Notes: generated from the letters alone by a model not told the origin. 64,000 nt of DNA from Hyphomicrobiales bacterium (GCA_900473175.1 UCKM01000020.1:1-64000), one strand, 5' to 3'. Positions 1 to 8,631 are shown, counted from the first letter of the stretch. Program-made: numbers and translations.

Positions 1-18
1 GCGAAGCACCAACCCGCC

Positions 19-47
19 GTCATCCTCGGGTCAAACCCGAGGAGGAT
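19..47. repeat. REP-like palindrome, copy 1
   Basis: Perfect inverted repeat CCTCGGGT (24-31) and ACCCGAGG (35-42) with a 3-base loop, set in a GTCATCCTCGGG context. The sequence type is a short extragenic palindrome familiar from rhizobial genomes; the family name was not checked. Confidence 0.75.
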
Positions 48-138
48 GGAAAGAGAGAGGCCGCGTTGCCGCATCTGCGTCGACGCTCTACTCCCGCAGC
101 TCAGAGGGGGCGCAGTGTGCGCGAAGCGCCACCCCACC

Positions 139-167
139 GTCATCCTCGGGCTTGACCCGAGGACCCA
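139..167. repeat. REP-like palindrome, copy 2
   Basis: CCTCGGG (144-150) and CCCGAGG (156-162) flank the 5-base loop CTTGA. Same orientation and left flank (GTCAT) as copy 1, 120 bases upstream. Confidence 0.75.
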
Positions 168-290
168 TGGCAAAGCAGCGCCGACGGTGCAAGCAGGTGC
201 GACAGTTTCCAGTGAATCGAAACGACATCGCGACAGTCCGCACTTCGATGGAACGCGCCGAGTTCGGCCGAAAAAGATGCGCTTCCCAGC

Positions 291-321
291 CGTGGATCCT
301 CGGGTCAAGCCCGAGGACGAC
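291..321. repeat. REP-like palindrome, copy 3 (inverted)
   Basis: CCTCGGG (298-304) and CCCGAGG (310-316) flank TCAAG. The flanks (TGGAT on the left, GACGAC on the right) show it is in the opposite orientation to copies 1 and 2. Confidence 0.75.
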
Positions 322-362
322 CGAAAGAGAGAGGGAGTGTTGCCGCATTTGCGTCGACGCTA

Positions 363-1436
363 CTACTCCGCGGCAGCACGCGAGGTGAGGTGGCTGATCG
401 GCGTTACCATGGCCTGGATCAGACTGTTCATGCTGATCACGCCGGTGGGCCGACCGTTGTCGTCGACAACCGTCGCATACTGCTGATTCGCATCCGTCAT
501 CGTCTTGGCGGCGTCCTCGAGGATCGTGCCGCTTCGAACCGTCACGCCGCCTGCAGCTGCCGGAACGCCCGAGGTGGTGGCTATCGTATCGACCATGATG
601 ACGCGCCCGCGGTTCACTTCCTTGACGAAGTTGGAAATGTATTCATCCGCCGGCTGCAGCACGATATCCTGACCGCTTCCCTGCTGGACCACTTCGCCAT
701 CGCGCAGGATGGCAATGCGATCTCCAAGACGCAGCGCCTCATCGAGATCGTGCGTAATGAAGACGACCGTCTTCTTGATCTCTTTCTGAAGGTCGAGAAG
801 CACCGTCTGCATGTCCATGCGGATAAGCGGATCGAGGGCGGAGAATGCTTCGTCCATGAGAAGGATTGGCGCGTCATTGGTCAGGGCACGTGCGAGGCCG
901 ACGCGTTGCTGCATGCCGCCGGACAACTGGTTGGGGTAGTTGTCCTCAAAGCCTTTCAGCCCGACGCGCTGAATCCAGCGACGGGCCTGTTCCTCCTGCT
1001 TGGCGCGCGGAAGGCCCTGAATTTCCAGCCCGTAGACGGTATTATCGAGCACGGTACGATGTGGTAGCAGTGCAAACTTCTGGAAGACCATCGCGGTCTT
1101 GTGGCGGCGGAATTCGCGCAGGTCGTTCTGGTTCATCTTGCAGACGTCCGCGCCGTCGATGATGACCTCACCCGAAGTCGGATCGATAAGCCGGTTGATA
1201 TGGCGGATCAGCGTGGATTTGCCCGAACCCGAAAGCCCCATGACCACCTGGATACAGCCGGCAGGCATGTCAATATTGATATCGCGCAATCCGAGGACAT
1301 GACCGTGCTCTTCGTTAAGCTCCGTCTTCGACATGCCCTTCTTTACGGCCTCGACATAGGCCGAGGGTCGTTGACCAAAGATCTTGTAGAGATTCTTGAT
1401 CTTGATGCCTGCACCTTGAACCGAACGATCAGCCAT
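363..1436 (-). CDS. proV: Quaternary-amine ABC transporter ATPase (ProV/ChoV type)
   Basis: This 357-residue ATPase energises import of glycine betaine, proline betaine or choline through the neighbouring permease. Walker A GLSGSGKST is at residues 67-75, the ABC signature LSGGMQQRVG at 171-180, Walker B ILLMDE at 191-196 and the switch histidine at 229. The roughly 100-residue tail fits the short CBS-type regulatory end of ProV proteins. The ATG at 1436 overlaps the permease stop by 8 bases, which favours it over the longer frame opening at 1520. The exact substrate cannot be read from the sequence; ChoV and HutV are equally close in type. Confidence 0.9.
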   Translation of the reverse strand: MADRSVQGAGIKIKNLYKIFGQRPSAYVEAVKKGMSKTELNEEHGHVLGLRDINIDMPAGCIQVVMGLSGSGKSTLIRHINRLIDPTSGEVIIDGADVCKMNQNDLREFRRHKTAMVFQKFALLPHRTVLDNTVYGLEIQGLPRAKQEEQARRWIQRVGLKGFEDNYPNQLSGGMQQRVGLARALTNDAPILLMDEAFSALDPLIRMDMQTVLLDLQKEIKKTVVFITHDLDEALRLGDRIAILRDGEVVQQGSGQDIVLQPADEYISNFVKEVNRGRVIMVDTIATTSGVPAAAGGVTVRSGTILEDAAKTMTDANQQYATVVDDNGRPTGVISMNSLIQAMVTPISHLTSRAAAE

Positions 1437-2316
1437 GGACCACCTCCTGATGCTTCTGAAGACGCTTGCCATAGGCCTGACTAACGCGATCGAAAATGAT
1501 GGCGATGCCGACAATGGCAAGGCCGTTGAAAAGCCCCAGTGAGAAGAACTGGCCGTTGACGGAACGCAGCACCGGCTGGCCGAGGCCCTGAACGCCGATC
1601 ATTGAGGCGATAACCACCATGGCGAGAGCCATCATGATGGTCTGATTGATGCCGGCCATGATTGTCGGCAGGGCGAGGGGTATCTGCACATTCTTCAAGC
1701 GTTGCCAACTTGACGAGCCGAAGGCATCGGCGGCTTCCAGAACATCCTTGTCGACGAGCCGGATGCCGAGATTGGTAAGGCGGATCATCGGTGGAATGGC
1801 GTAGATCACGACCGCGATAAGCCCAGGCACCTTGCCGATACCAAGGAGCATCACAACCGGGATCAGATAGACGAAGCTTGGCATCGTCTGCATCACGTCG
1901 AGAATGGGATTGACGATACGCTGGAAACTGTCGGAGCGCGCCATGACGATACCGATGGGGATGCCGACGAAGATCGACACGACTGTTCCGACGAAGATCA
2001 TGGCGATCGTCTTCATCGCGTCGCTCCACATGTCGAAGTACCCGATGAGAAGGAGGGTGATGACGGTGCCGGCGACGATCTTCCAGTTGCGGCTGGCGAT
2101 CCAGGCGATGCCGCCAATAAGCAGGATCATGATCGGCCATGGCGTGGCGGTCATGAATCGTTCGGCCTGGATCAGAAAATACTGCAGCGGCTGAAAGAAG
2201 GACTCGATCACATCGCCATATTCGCGCGTGAAACCCTTGAAGCCCTCATCCATGGCCTTCTTCAGATTACGCAGCGTGTCGTCATTCATGTTTGGGAATG
2301 AGTAGAACCAATCCAT
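1429..2316 (-). CDS. proW: Quaternary-amine ABC transporter permease (ProW/ChoW type)
   Basis: Inner-membrane permease of 295 residues, the usual length for ProW. A cytoplasmic amphipathic N-terminus is followed by several hydrophobic segments from about residue 60. The segment around residues 170-240, containing DAFGSSSWQRLKNVQIPLAL, carries the EAA-type loop that docks to the ATPase. An AAGGGGG ribosome site lies 8 bases before the ATG. The gene follows the binding-protein gene after 134 bases containing a strong hairpin and overlaps the ATPase gene by 8 bases, so the three form one operon. Confidence 0.9.
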   Translation of the reverse strand: MDWFYSFPNMNDDTLRNLKKAMDEGFKGFTREYGDVIESFFQPLQYFLIQAERFMTATPWPIMILLIGGIAWIASRNWKIVAGTVITLLLIGYFDMWSDAMKTIAMIFVGTVVSIFVGIPIGIVMARSDSFQRIVNPILDVMQTMPSFVYLIPVVMLLGIGKVPGLIAVVIYAIPPMIRLTNLGIRLVDKDVLEAADAFGSSSWQRLKNVQIPLALPTIMAGINQTIMMALAMVVIASMIGVQGLGQPVLRSVNGQFFSLGLFNGLAIVGIAIIFDRVSQAYGKRLQKHQEVVHG

Positions 2317-2412
2317 TGTTGGTACCCCCTTCTTTGGGCCATCGGCAACGCAAGGCGTTTGAAAATGACCGAAGCGGCTGAACGCCGTGGCGCTCAGCCT
2401 GTTCCAGACCGG

Positions 2413-2441
2413 GATGCGGCAAAGCCAGGCTTCGCCGCATC
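2413..2441 (-). promoter_or_regulatory. Intercistronic hairpin after the binding-protein gene
   Basis: GATGCGGC (2413-2420) pairs with GCCGCATC (2434-2441), and AAGCC/GGCTT inside extends the inverted repeat almost to the centre. It starts 10 bases past the binding-protein stop. No T-run follows on the minus strand, so it looks like an mRNA 3'-end stabiliser or attenuator rather than a full terminator. Such structures usually leave the binding protein in excess over the permease. Confidence 0.65.
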
Positions 2442-2450
2442 AGACAATAA

Positions 2451-3455
2451 CTATTTTACTGCTGCCTTGACCTTCTCGGCAGCTTCCGGCGATACCCACT
2501 TGGTCCAGGTCGCCTCGTTGTTTTTCAGATAGTACTTTGCGCCATCTTCGCCGGTAGCCTGGTTATCGACCATCCAGGCGAGAAGCTTGTTGAAGTCTTC
2601 GGTCGCAATCTGGCGCTTCTTCAGATAGTCGAACGCCGGACCTGAACTGTCGGCGAATTTCTTGGTGACGACCGTATAGATATCGGATTTCGCCCAGCCA
2701 TTGGGCTTGGGATCCGGGCAATCGGCGATCGCAGTGCACCGGTTCCATTCCTTCTCGTCATAGGGCACGCCATTGTCGAGCTTGACCATGGGGTATTTGC
2801 CGAGCATCGCCGTCGGGCCCCAATAGTAGCCGAGCCAGGGTTCCTTGCGCTCGTATGCCTTGGAGATCGAGCCGTCGAGACCGGCAGCGGATCCTGTGTC
2901 AACGAGAGTGAAACCGTGCTGTTCGCCGCCATAGGCCTTGAAGAAGTTGGCAGTAGTAATCTGGCACGCCCAACCCGACGGGCAGTTGAAAACCGCACCC
3001 TTCTTCGGATCTTCCGGTGCAGGGAACAGCTCCGGATGCTTCATGGCATCGGCGATCGTCTTGATATCCGGATGCGCTTCGGCGAAATATTTGGGGACCC
3101 ACCAGCTCTCCGTGCCGCCTTCCGTGATGGCCGGCGCGGCGAAGACCAGTTTTCCTTCCTTCATCGCCTTTTCAAGCGGTTCGCGAACGGAATTGAGCCA
3201 GCCTTCCGGCGCGATGTCCGGCTCACCTTTTTCGATCATGGATGTGAACGTCGGAACGGTATCGCCCGCGACAAGCTCGGCATCGCAGCCGTAACCTTCA
3301 CTCAGGATAATCTTGTCGAGATTGGCCAGTGCTTCCGCCGATTGCCAGTTCATGTTGGCAATGGTTACGGTGCCGCATTCAGCGGCCGAGGCCGATCCTG
3401 CATAGCCGAAAAACCCAGCGGCAATTAGAAAAGTTGAAGCGAGCAGCTTCTTCAT
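2451..3455 (-). CDS. proX: Periplasmic quaternary-amine binding protein (ProX/ChoX type)
   Basis: Predicted periplasmic OpuAC-fold binding protein of 334 residues. A signal peptide with positive start MKK and hydrophobic core ends at SASA-AEC near residue 24. The mature part has the aromatic-rich motifs expected of a cage for a trimethylammonium group, for example ESWWVPKYF and LGYYWGP. Two cysteine pairs in the mature protein may form disulfides. GGGAG lies 8 bases before the ATG. It is the first gene of the proXWV operon. Choline, glycine betaine and proline betaine are all possible ligands. Confidence 0.88.
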   Translation of the reverse strand: MKKLLASTFLIAAGFFGYAGSASAAECGTVTIANMNWQSAEALANLDKIILSEGYGCDAELVAGDTVPTFTSMIEKGEPDIAPEGWLNSVREPLEKAMKEGKLVFAAPAITEGGTESWWVPKYFAEAHPDIKTIADAMKHPELFPAPEDPKKGAVFNCPSGWACQITTANFFKAYGGEQHGFTLVDTGSAAGLDGSISKAYERKEPWLGYYWGPTAMLGKYPMVKLDNGVPYDEKEWNRCTAIADCPDPKPNGWAKSDIYTVVTKKFADSSGPAFDYLKKRQIATEDFNKLLAWMVDNQATGEDGAKYYLKNNEATWTKWVSPEAAEKVKAAVK

Positions 3456-3837
3456 GTTCTTTATCTCCCACTCTTTTGACAGTTCACCCGAAAACGAATT
3501 CTAACTTGGTACTGCCTTACCCAGTTGTTCGCTTATGTGCCATTTGGCATCTTTATCCCGTCAGAATGCAATGGTTTCATTGAATTAATGCGGTATATCG
3601 CGACAAGGCCTATCGATATAGCGACGCCGGGATAATGTTTGCGACCTCATACGATCCATGGCCCATGGCGGACATCGTAACAAGGGTATCAACGGAAGAT
3701 CAATGCCTTAGGGAATTGTGCGTAATCAAACCGTTCGATCTGCACCATGTCATATTCTTTACCGCGCATGAAACCAAATTGCGATCCGGTGGTTCGGGTG
3801 ATAGGTCAGCCTGTCAAGAAAACCGAAGGGACACCTC
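3456..3837. promoter_or_regulatory. Divergent intergenic region
   Basis: It separates the transporter operon from the plus-strand hypothetical gene and must hold both promoters. A direct repeat ATATCGCGAC (3595-3604) and ATATAGCGAC (3616-3625) has a 21-base period, two helical turns, as expected for a protein-binding site. The open frame at 3635-3841 has no family resemblance and is not called. Confidence 0.45.
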
Positions 3838-4185
3838 ATGAGAACCGCCAGAAACAAGCAGCGTCATGTCGTCGATCTCCAATTGGCCTCCATGGTCATT
3901 GCGATGCGGGTTCCGGTGATGATGATGGAAAACATAACCGACAAGCTCGGCCGATCGGAGACCAACCGCGCGGTATCGGAAAAGATTGCAGCGACGGCGG
4001 ACGGTGCGGTATCCGCGCAGCTGTCTCTCATGAATTCGGGCGCGATGTTCTGGCTCAATATCATGCGTGGCAAGTCGCCGGCGGGGCTGGTTGTCGAAGC
4101 TGTCAATAAAGCGACGGAAGCCGCGATCCGGCCGGGGCGAGCCACGTTGCGAGCCAACTACAAGCGATTGATGCCGGGCGCCTGA
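3838..4185 (+). CDS. Hypothetical protein, 115 residues
   Basis: No family is recognised. The product is short, basic at the start (MRTARNKQR) and rich in Ala and Met, with a probable amphipathic helical character throughout. Residues 21-35 (SMVIAMRVPVMMMEN) and 60-75 are the most hydrophobic parts, and neither is long enough for a confident membrane segment. AGGGA lies about 8 bases before the ATG. Length and composition recall small phasin-like rhizobial proteins, but this is only an impression. It stands alone between two minus-strand operons. Confidence 0.6.
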   Translation: MRTARNKQRHVVDLQLASMVIAMRVPVMMMENITDKLGRSETNRAVSEKIAATADGAVSAQLSLMNSGAMFWLNIMRGKSPAGLVVEAVNKATEAAIRPGRATLRANYKRLMPGA

Positions 4186-4861
4186 GGGGCTTTCCCATTA
4201 GCGCCAACCAGATTTCCCAACCAGTTTTTGGATGAATGCCCAGCCCAAAAGGCATAGGCCATCTGTTTTGACAGACCAGCCATGCAAATATGCAGGGGTT
4301 GTTACTGCAAATGCGACATGCCATGGCGAATTTTCGTGATCAAACTTTAAGCAGAAAGCGCATTTGAGCGGCAACAACAGTTTCCGTTTCGAGGTGCAGA
4401 AATGCTCTACATTTTCAACCGTAACAACCGCGTGCACATTTCGTGGAATGCCACCGAGAAGCGCAATGCGCCATCCAGCAATGCCAAGGGCGGCATCGCT
4501 TCGGCTCTTTCGTTCATCTGGACGCGTTCGGCCGGCTAAACAGCGCCACGCGCCAATGCCTTACAAGCCGCTGCCTCATTCAGGCGGCGGTTTTTCTTTG
4601 CCGGGTGCTGGGTGGCCGGAATATCAAAAAACCGCCCTGTCCGTGATGGAGCAGCGCGGTCTTTTGCCAATTACGCATGGCTTCCTGCCGAACAATACAA
4701 GGCAGAAATGAGAGCCCCGGTACGCAGTACCTGATCCGGAGCGGGGAGCAGGGTCTTGATCTGCTCACCCGTAAAGTTTTAACCGGACATCGTTACCGTG
4801 AGGTTATCGAGACCTTAAGCAAATCTAAATTTGCTGCTTTTCTGAACATTGTCCAGGTCAC
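4186..4861. other. Gene-poor stretch
   Basis: About 675 bases with no recognisable family on either strand. The only supportable frame is the 45-codon one at 4402-4539. The rest shows stop-rich frames and no clear hairpin terminator. It may be decayed coding DNA. Confidence 0.5.
4402..4539 (+). CDS. Possible small protein, 45 residues
   Basis: An ATG preceded by GAGG 7 bases upstream opens a frame of 45 codons starting MLYIFNRNNRVHISWNATEK. About 70 percent of its third codon positions are G or C, as in the real genes nearby, while the overlapping frames look random. The product has no clear membrane segment. No family is recognised. It could be chance. Confidence 0.35.
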   Translation: MLYIFNRNNRVHISWNATEKRNAPSSNAKGGIASALSFIWTRSAG

Positions 4862-5752
4862 TCAACTATCCCGCTTTGCATCGCGCAAGTAATTGATAAT
4901 GCCCGAGAAATCCGCACCTTCATTGCCTGCTGCGCCGAACTGCGCATAAATTTCCTCGGCATGGGCGCCGAGCGGGGTCGCGGCGCCGACGCTTTTGGCC
5001 GCCTCCTGTGATAGCCTCAGATCCTTCAACATGAGCGCAGCGGCAAAGCCTGGCTTATAGCCATTGTTGGCGGGTGATGTCGGCACGGGTCCCGGAACGG
5101 GGCAGTAGGTCGTGAGCGACCAGCATTGCCCGGAAGACGTCGAGGCGACGTCGAACAGCGCCTTGTGCGACAGGCCAAGTTTTTCGGCCAGCGTAAATGC
5201 CTCGCTGACGCCGATCATGGAAATGCCGAGAATCATGTTGTTGCAGATCTTGGCCGCCTGGCCGTTGCCAGCCTCGCCGCAATGGACAATTCGTCCGGCC
5301 ATCGGTTTCAGGATCGGTTCAGCCTTGGCAAAAGCGCCGGCATCGCCGCCGACCATGAAGGTCAGGGTGCCGGCGGCCGCGCCACCTATTCCTCCGGAAA
5401 CCGGTGCATCGACGGACAATAGGCCATTTGCCTTGGCGATTTCGTGGGCTTTGCGGGCCGAGTCGACATCGATCGTTGATGAATCGATAAAAAGCGTGCC
5501 CTTTGCCGCAAGCTTTGCGACGGATTCATAGACGGAAAGCACATGCTTCCCGGCCGGCAGCATTGTAATGACGACATCGGCGTCAGTGACCGCGGCCTCG
5601 GCGCTGGTGGCGATCGACACGCCGTTGCCTTGCGCGGTCGACAGGTTGTCCGGCAGCAGGTCGAAACCGCGAACCGCAAATCCTGCCTTCACGAGGTTGG
5701 CGGCCATCGGATTGCCCATGTGTCCAAGACCGATAAAAGCGACTCTTGTCAT
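4862..5752 (-). CDS. mmsB: 3-hydroxyisobutyrate dehydrogenase
   Basis: Oxidises 3-hydroxyisobutyrate to methylmalonate semialdehyde with NAD in valine breakdown; cytosolic. The 296-residue length is typical. The Rossmann motif GLGHMGNPMAANL starts at residue 8. DAPVSGGIGGA is the substrate-binding signature. The helix containing GNGQAAKICNN holds the catalytic lysine. GGGAGAG lies about 9 bases before the ATG. It starts 30 bases after the acyl-CoA dehydrogenase stop on the same strand, so the two steps of isobutyrate oxidation are co-transcribed. Confidence 0.93.
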   Translation of the reverse strand: MTRVAFIGLGHMGNPMAANLVKAGFAVRGFDLLPDNLSTAQGNGVSIATSAEAAVTDADVVITMLPAGKHVLSVYESVAKLAAKGTLFIDSSTIDVDSARKAHEIAKANGLLSVDAPVSGGIGGAAAGTLTFMVGGDAGAFAKAEPILKPMAGRIVHCGEAGNGQAAKICNNMILGISMIGVSEAFTLAEKLGLSHKALFDVASTSSGQCWSLTTYCPVPGPVPTSPANNGYKPGFAAALMLKDLRLSQEAAKSVGAATPLGAHAEEIYAQFGAAGNEGADFSGIINYLRDAKRDS

Positions 5753-5782
5753 CGCAGTTTCTCTCCCTGATAGAATTCTTGT

Positions 5783-6937
5783 TCAGCGGCCTGTCATGTG
5801 CCGCGCGATGATAACCCGCATGATCTCGTTGGTGCCCTCGAGAATCTGGTGAACCCGAAGATCCCGCACGATCTTCTCGACACCGTAATCGTGCAGATAG
5901 CCATAGCCGCCGTGGATTTGCAGGGCATCATTGGCGACGTCGAAGCCCTTGTCAGTGACAAAGCGCTTGGCCATGGCCGACCATTTGGAGGCATCGTGGG
6001 CTTTGCCGTCGAGCTTCGATGCGGCGGTATAGAGCAGCATGCGTGCCGCGGAAAGGTCCGTTTCCATATCGGCGAGTTTGAACTGCAGCGCCTGGAACTG
6101 GTTGATTGCCTTGCCGAATGCCTTGCGCTCGCTGGCATAGGCCACCGCCTTGTCGAGGGCCGATTGCGCGCCGCCAAGTGAGCAAGCAGCGATATTGAGG
6201 CGCCCGCCGTCGAGACCGCCCATGGCGATGCGGAAGCCGTCGCCTTCCTCACCGAGCCGGTTGTCCACCGGGACGCGGCAGTTCTCGAAAATGACCTGGC
6301 GCGTCGATTGGGCGTTCCAGCCCATCTTGTATTCATTGGCGCCAAACGAAAGTCCGGGCGCGTCCTTCGGAACAACCAGTGCGGTAATGCCTTTCGGTCC
6401 GTCTTCGCCGGTCCGCACCATCGTGACGTAGATGTCTGAATCGCCCGCACCGGAGATGAACTGCTTGGCGCCGTTCAAGACGTAATGATCGCCATCGCGC
6501 GCTGCGCGGGTCTTCAGCGCGGCTGCGTCCGATCCGGAATTGGGTTCGGTCAGGCAATAGCTTGCCAGCCATTCCATGGATGTCAGCCTTGGCAGAAAGC
6601 GTTGGCGCTGTTCTTCGTTGCCGAATGAGTCGATCATCCAGGCGCCCATATTGTGTATCGATATGAAGGCCGAGAATGCCGGGCAGGCGGCAGACAGTGC
6701 CTCGAAGATCAGCACAGCATCGAGCCGCTTGAGCCCCGAGCCGCCAACGTCTTCGCGCACATAGATGCCGCCCATGCCGAGCGGACCTGTCTCCCGAATC
6801 ACATCGGCCGGAAAATGCTTGTCGCGGTCCCAGCCGAGCGCGTTCGGCGCAACACGATCGGCGGCAAAGGCACGCGCCATGTCCTGAATCGCCAGTTGAT
6901 CCTCATTGAGTTCAAACTGGCCCGACGCGGAATCCAT
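5783..6937 (-). CDS. Acyl-CoA dehydrogenase, likely isobutyryl-CoA dehydrogenase
   Basis: Flavoprotein of 384 residues that introduces the alpha-beta double bond into a short branched acyl-CoA, probably isobutyryl-CoA given mmsB downstream. CLTEPNSGSDAA is the FAD/substrate signature. The C-terminal stretch QIHGGYGYL followed by ILEGTNEIMR carries the catalytic-base region of the family. The frame stays open upstream to 6970, but the ATG at 6937 has GGGAGG 7 bases before it and gives the normal N-terminus. Isovaleryl- or 2-methylbutyryl-CoA are alternative substrates. Confidence 0.88.
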   Translation of the reverse strand: MDSASGQFELNEDQLAIQDMARAFAADRVAPNALGWDRDKHFPADVIRETGPLGMGGIYVREDVGGSGLKRLDAVLIFEALSAACPAFSAFISIHNMGAWMIDSFGNEEQRQRFLPRLTSMEWLASYCLTEPNSGSDAAALKTRAARDGDHYVLNGAKQFISGAGDSDIYVTMVRTGEDGPKGITALVVPKDAPGLSFGANEYKMGWNAQSTRQVIFENCRVPVDNRLGEEGDGFRIAMGGLDGGRLNIAACSLGGAQSALDKAVAYASERKAFGKAINQFQALQFKLADMETDLSAARMLLYTAASKLDGKAHDASKWSAMAKRFVTDKGFDVANDALQIHGGYGYLHDYGVEKIVRDLRVHQILEGTNEIMRVIIARHMTGR

Positions 6938-6979
6938 GACAACCTCCCATATATTCTCGTTGATCGTCACTCTATCCCA

Positions 6980-6995
6980 TGCGCCATGTGGCGCA
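6980..6995. promoter_or_regulatory. Candidate operator in a divergent promoter
   Basis: TGCGCCA (6980-6986) and TGGCGCA (6989-6995) form a perfect 7-base inverted repeat around TG. It lies between the divergent acyl-CoA dehydrogenase and cobQ genes. The binding protein is unknown. Confidence 0.35.
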
Positions 6996-7045
6996 ACATA
7001 TCCGGGGGACTAGGAAGAGAAAGACATATCCGCTACTCAAAGCCC

Positions 7046-8518
7046 ATGGCGCACGCAATCATGTTGCAGGGAACTGGCTCTGATGTTGGCAAATCCGTCC
7101 TCGTGGCCGGACTGTGCCGGCTGGCGCGCAATCGCGGATTGACCGTACGCCCGTTCAAACCGCAGAACATGTCCAACAATGCTGCGGTCAGCGATGACGG
7201 CGGCGAGATCGGCAGGGCCCAGTGGCTGCAGGCACTCGCTTGCGGCGTGCCTTCCTCCGTGCACATGAACCCTGTACTCCTGAAACCGCAGTCGGAGACC
7301 GGCAGCCAGATCATCGTCCAGGGCAAGGTTTGGGGACAGGCCAAGGGCCGGGACTACCAGAAATTCAAGGCGCAATTGCTCGATGCGGTCATGGCATCGT
7401 GGGACATCGTCCGGGAGAGCGCTGACCTTGTGATTGTGGAAGGTGCAGGTTCGCCGGCCGAAATCAACCTGCGGGCCGGGGACATCGCCAATATGGGCTT
7501 TGCGACGCGGGCCAATGTGCCGGTGGTGCTTGTCGGCGACATTGATCGCGGCGGCGTCATCGCTTCGATCGTCGGCACCCACGCTATCCTTGCCCCGCAA
7601 GATCGCGACATGATCGTCGGCTATATCATCAACAAGTTCCGTGGCGATGTTTCCCTGTTTGACCTTGGTCTGAAATCCATAACCGAGTTCACCGGCTGGC
7701 GGTCCTTCGGCGTGGTGCCGTGGCTAAAGGATGCATCGCGCTTGCCGGCAGAGGATTCGGTCGTGCTGGAACGCCTGGCAAAGGGCCATGGCAGAGCGCT
7801 GAAGATCGCCGTGCCGGTGCTGGACCGCATCGCCAATTTTGACGATCTCGATCCGTTGATCGCCGAGGCGGAGGTCGATGTCGTCATGGTGCGCAGCGGC
7901 GAGAGGTTGCCCGCGGATGCCGGGCTGGTGATCATCCCGGGTTCGAAATCGACAATCGGTGATCTGCTGCGCTTTCGCGAGAATGGTTGGGACAAGGACC
8001 TCGACCTGCATCGCCAGCGTGGTGGCCATATCATGGGAATTTGCGGCGGGTATCAGATGTTGGGCCGCTCCGTGCACGATCCCCAGGGCATTGAAGGCGC
8101 TGCCACCGAGGTTCCGGGCCTCGGCCATCTCGATATCGAAACCGTGATGGAGGCGGAAAAGACCGTTCGCAACGTCGTCGCCCATTCCTTGCAGTTCGAT
8201 CTGCCGCTGACGGGCTACGAGATTCATCTCGGCAGGACGACCGGCCCGGATTGCGCGCGCCCGACAGCGCGCATCAATGGCATTGAGGACGGCGCGATGT
8301 CGGAGGACGGCAAGGTGTTCGGCACCTATATGCATGGCCTCTTCGGCGCCGACGCGTTCAGAGCCGCCCTGCTTGGGTCGATGGGGATTGCGGCCAACAC
8401 CTCAGACTACAAGGCGGGGGTGGAGTCGGCACTCGATTCGATAGCCGAACAACTTGCTGAAGTGCTGGATGTTGACGCGCTGCTCTCGCCAGAATCACAG
8501 TTGCGCCATCGATCATAG
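7046..8518 (+). CDS. cobQ: Cobyric acid synthase
   Basis: Amidates four peripheral carboxylates of adenosylcobyrinic a,c-diamide with glutamine and ATP, giving adenosylcobyric acid. The 490-residue product has the two expected parts: an N-terminal dethiobiotin-synthetase-like P-loop domain (GTGSDVGKSVLVAGLC near residue 8) and a C-terminal class I glutamine amidotransferase domain with the nucleophile in GICGGYQMLG (Cys333). The ATG at 7046 gives the standard start; the frame stays open far upstream antisense to the dehydrogenase. It lies upstream of the riboswitch and is therefore not under it. Confidence 0.95.
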   Translation: MAHAIMLQGTGSDVGKSVLVAGLCRLARNRGLTVRPFKPQNMSNNAAVSDDGGEIGRAQWLQALACGVPSSVHMNPVLLKPQSETGSQIIVQGKVWGQAKGRDYQKFKAQLLDAVMASWDIVRESADLVIVEGAGSPAEINLRAGDIANMGFATRANVPVVLVGDIDRGGVIASIVGTHAILAPQDRDMIVGYIINKFRGDVSLFDLGLKSITEFTGWRSFGVVPWLKDASRLPAEDSVVLERLAKGHGRALKIAVPVLDRIANFDDLDPLIAEAEVDVVMVRSGERLPADAGLVIIPGSKSTIGDLLRFRENGWDKDLDLHRQRGGHIMGICGGYQMLGRSVHDPQGIEGAATEVPGLGHLDIETVMEAEKTVRNVVAHSLQFDLPLTGYEIHLGRTTGPDCARPTARINGIEDGAMSEDGKVFGTYMHGLFGADAFRAALLGSMGIAANTSDYKAGVESALDSIAEQLAEVLDVDALLSPESQLRHRS

Positions 8519-8592
8519 GTTATGACGACGGCAAATGTGCGGGCTCCGCTTGCCCCCACAGGTGGGAGGGTGAATGAACGCCACAGTTTCGT

Positions 8593-8620
8593 TTGACATT
8601 CCGTGCGCTTGATGAATAAC
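8593..8620 (+). promoter_or_regulatory. Candidate promoter for the riboswitch operon
   Basis: TTGACA (8593-8598) and AATAAC (8615-8620) are separated by 16 bases. This would start transcription a few bases before the riboswitch at about 8634. The -35 is perfect and the -10 matches 4 of 6. Confidence 0.5.
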
Positions 8621-8631
8621 GTTCAACCCAT

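Larger units (their letters stand above)
1..362. other. Intergenic repeat-rich region
   Basis: There is no credible gene here; the open frames are forced through palindromes. It holds three copies of a CCTCGGG/CCCGAGG hairpin repeat and two longer duplications. The 30 bases at 1-30 recur almost unchanged at 121-150. A block starting GAAAGAGAGAGG at 49-92 recurs at 323-367 with a few substitutions. It lies just downstream of the transporter ATPase gene on the minus strand. Confidence 0.8.

Noticed and set aside
46-486. Frames across the repeat region
   Set aside because: They run through palindromic repeats and into the 3' end of the ATPase gene on the other strand; no ribosome site or family.
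3595-3625. Short spaced repeats considered as a CRISPR array
   Set aside because: Only two 10-base units, no spacers of constant size and no cas genes.
3635-3841. Plus-strand frame of 68 codons
   Set aside because: No family resemblance or ribosome site, and it overlaps the better-supported start at 3838.
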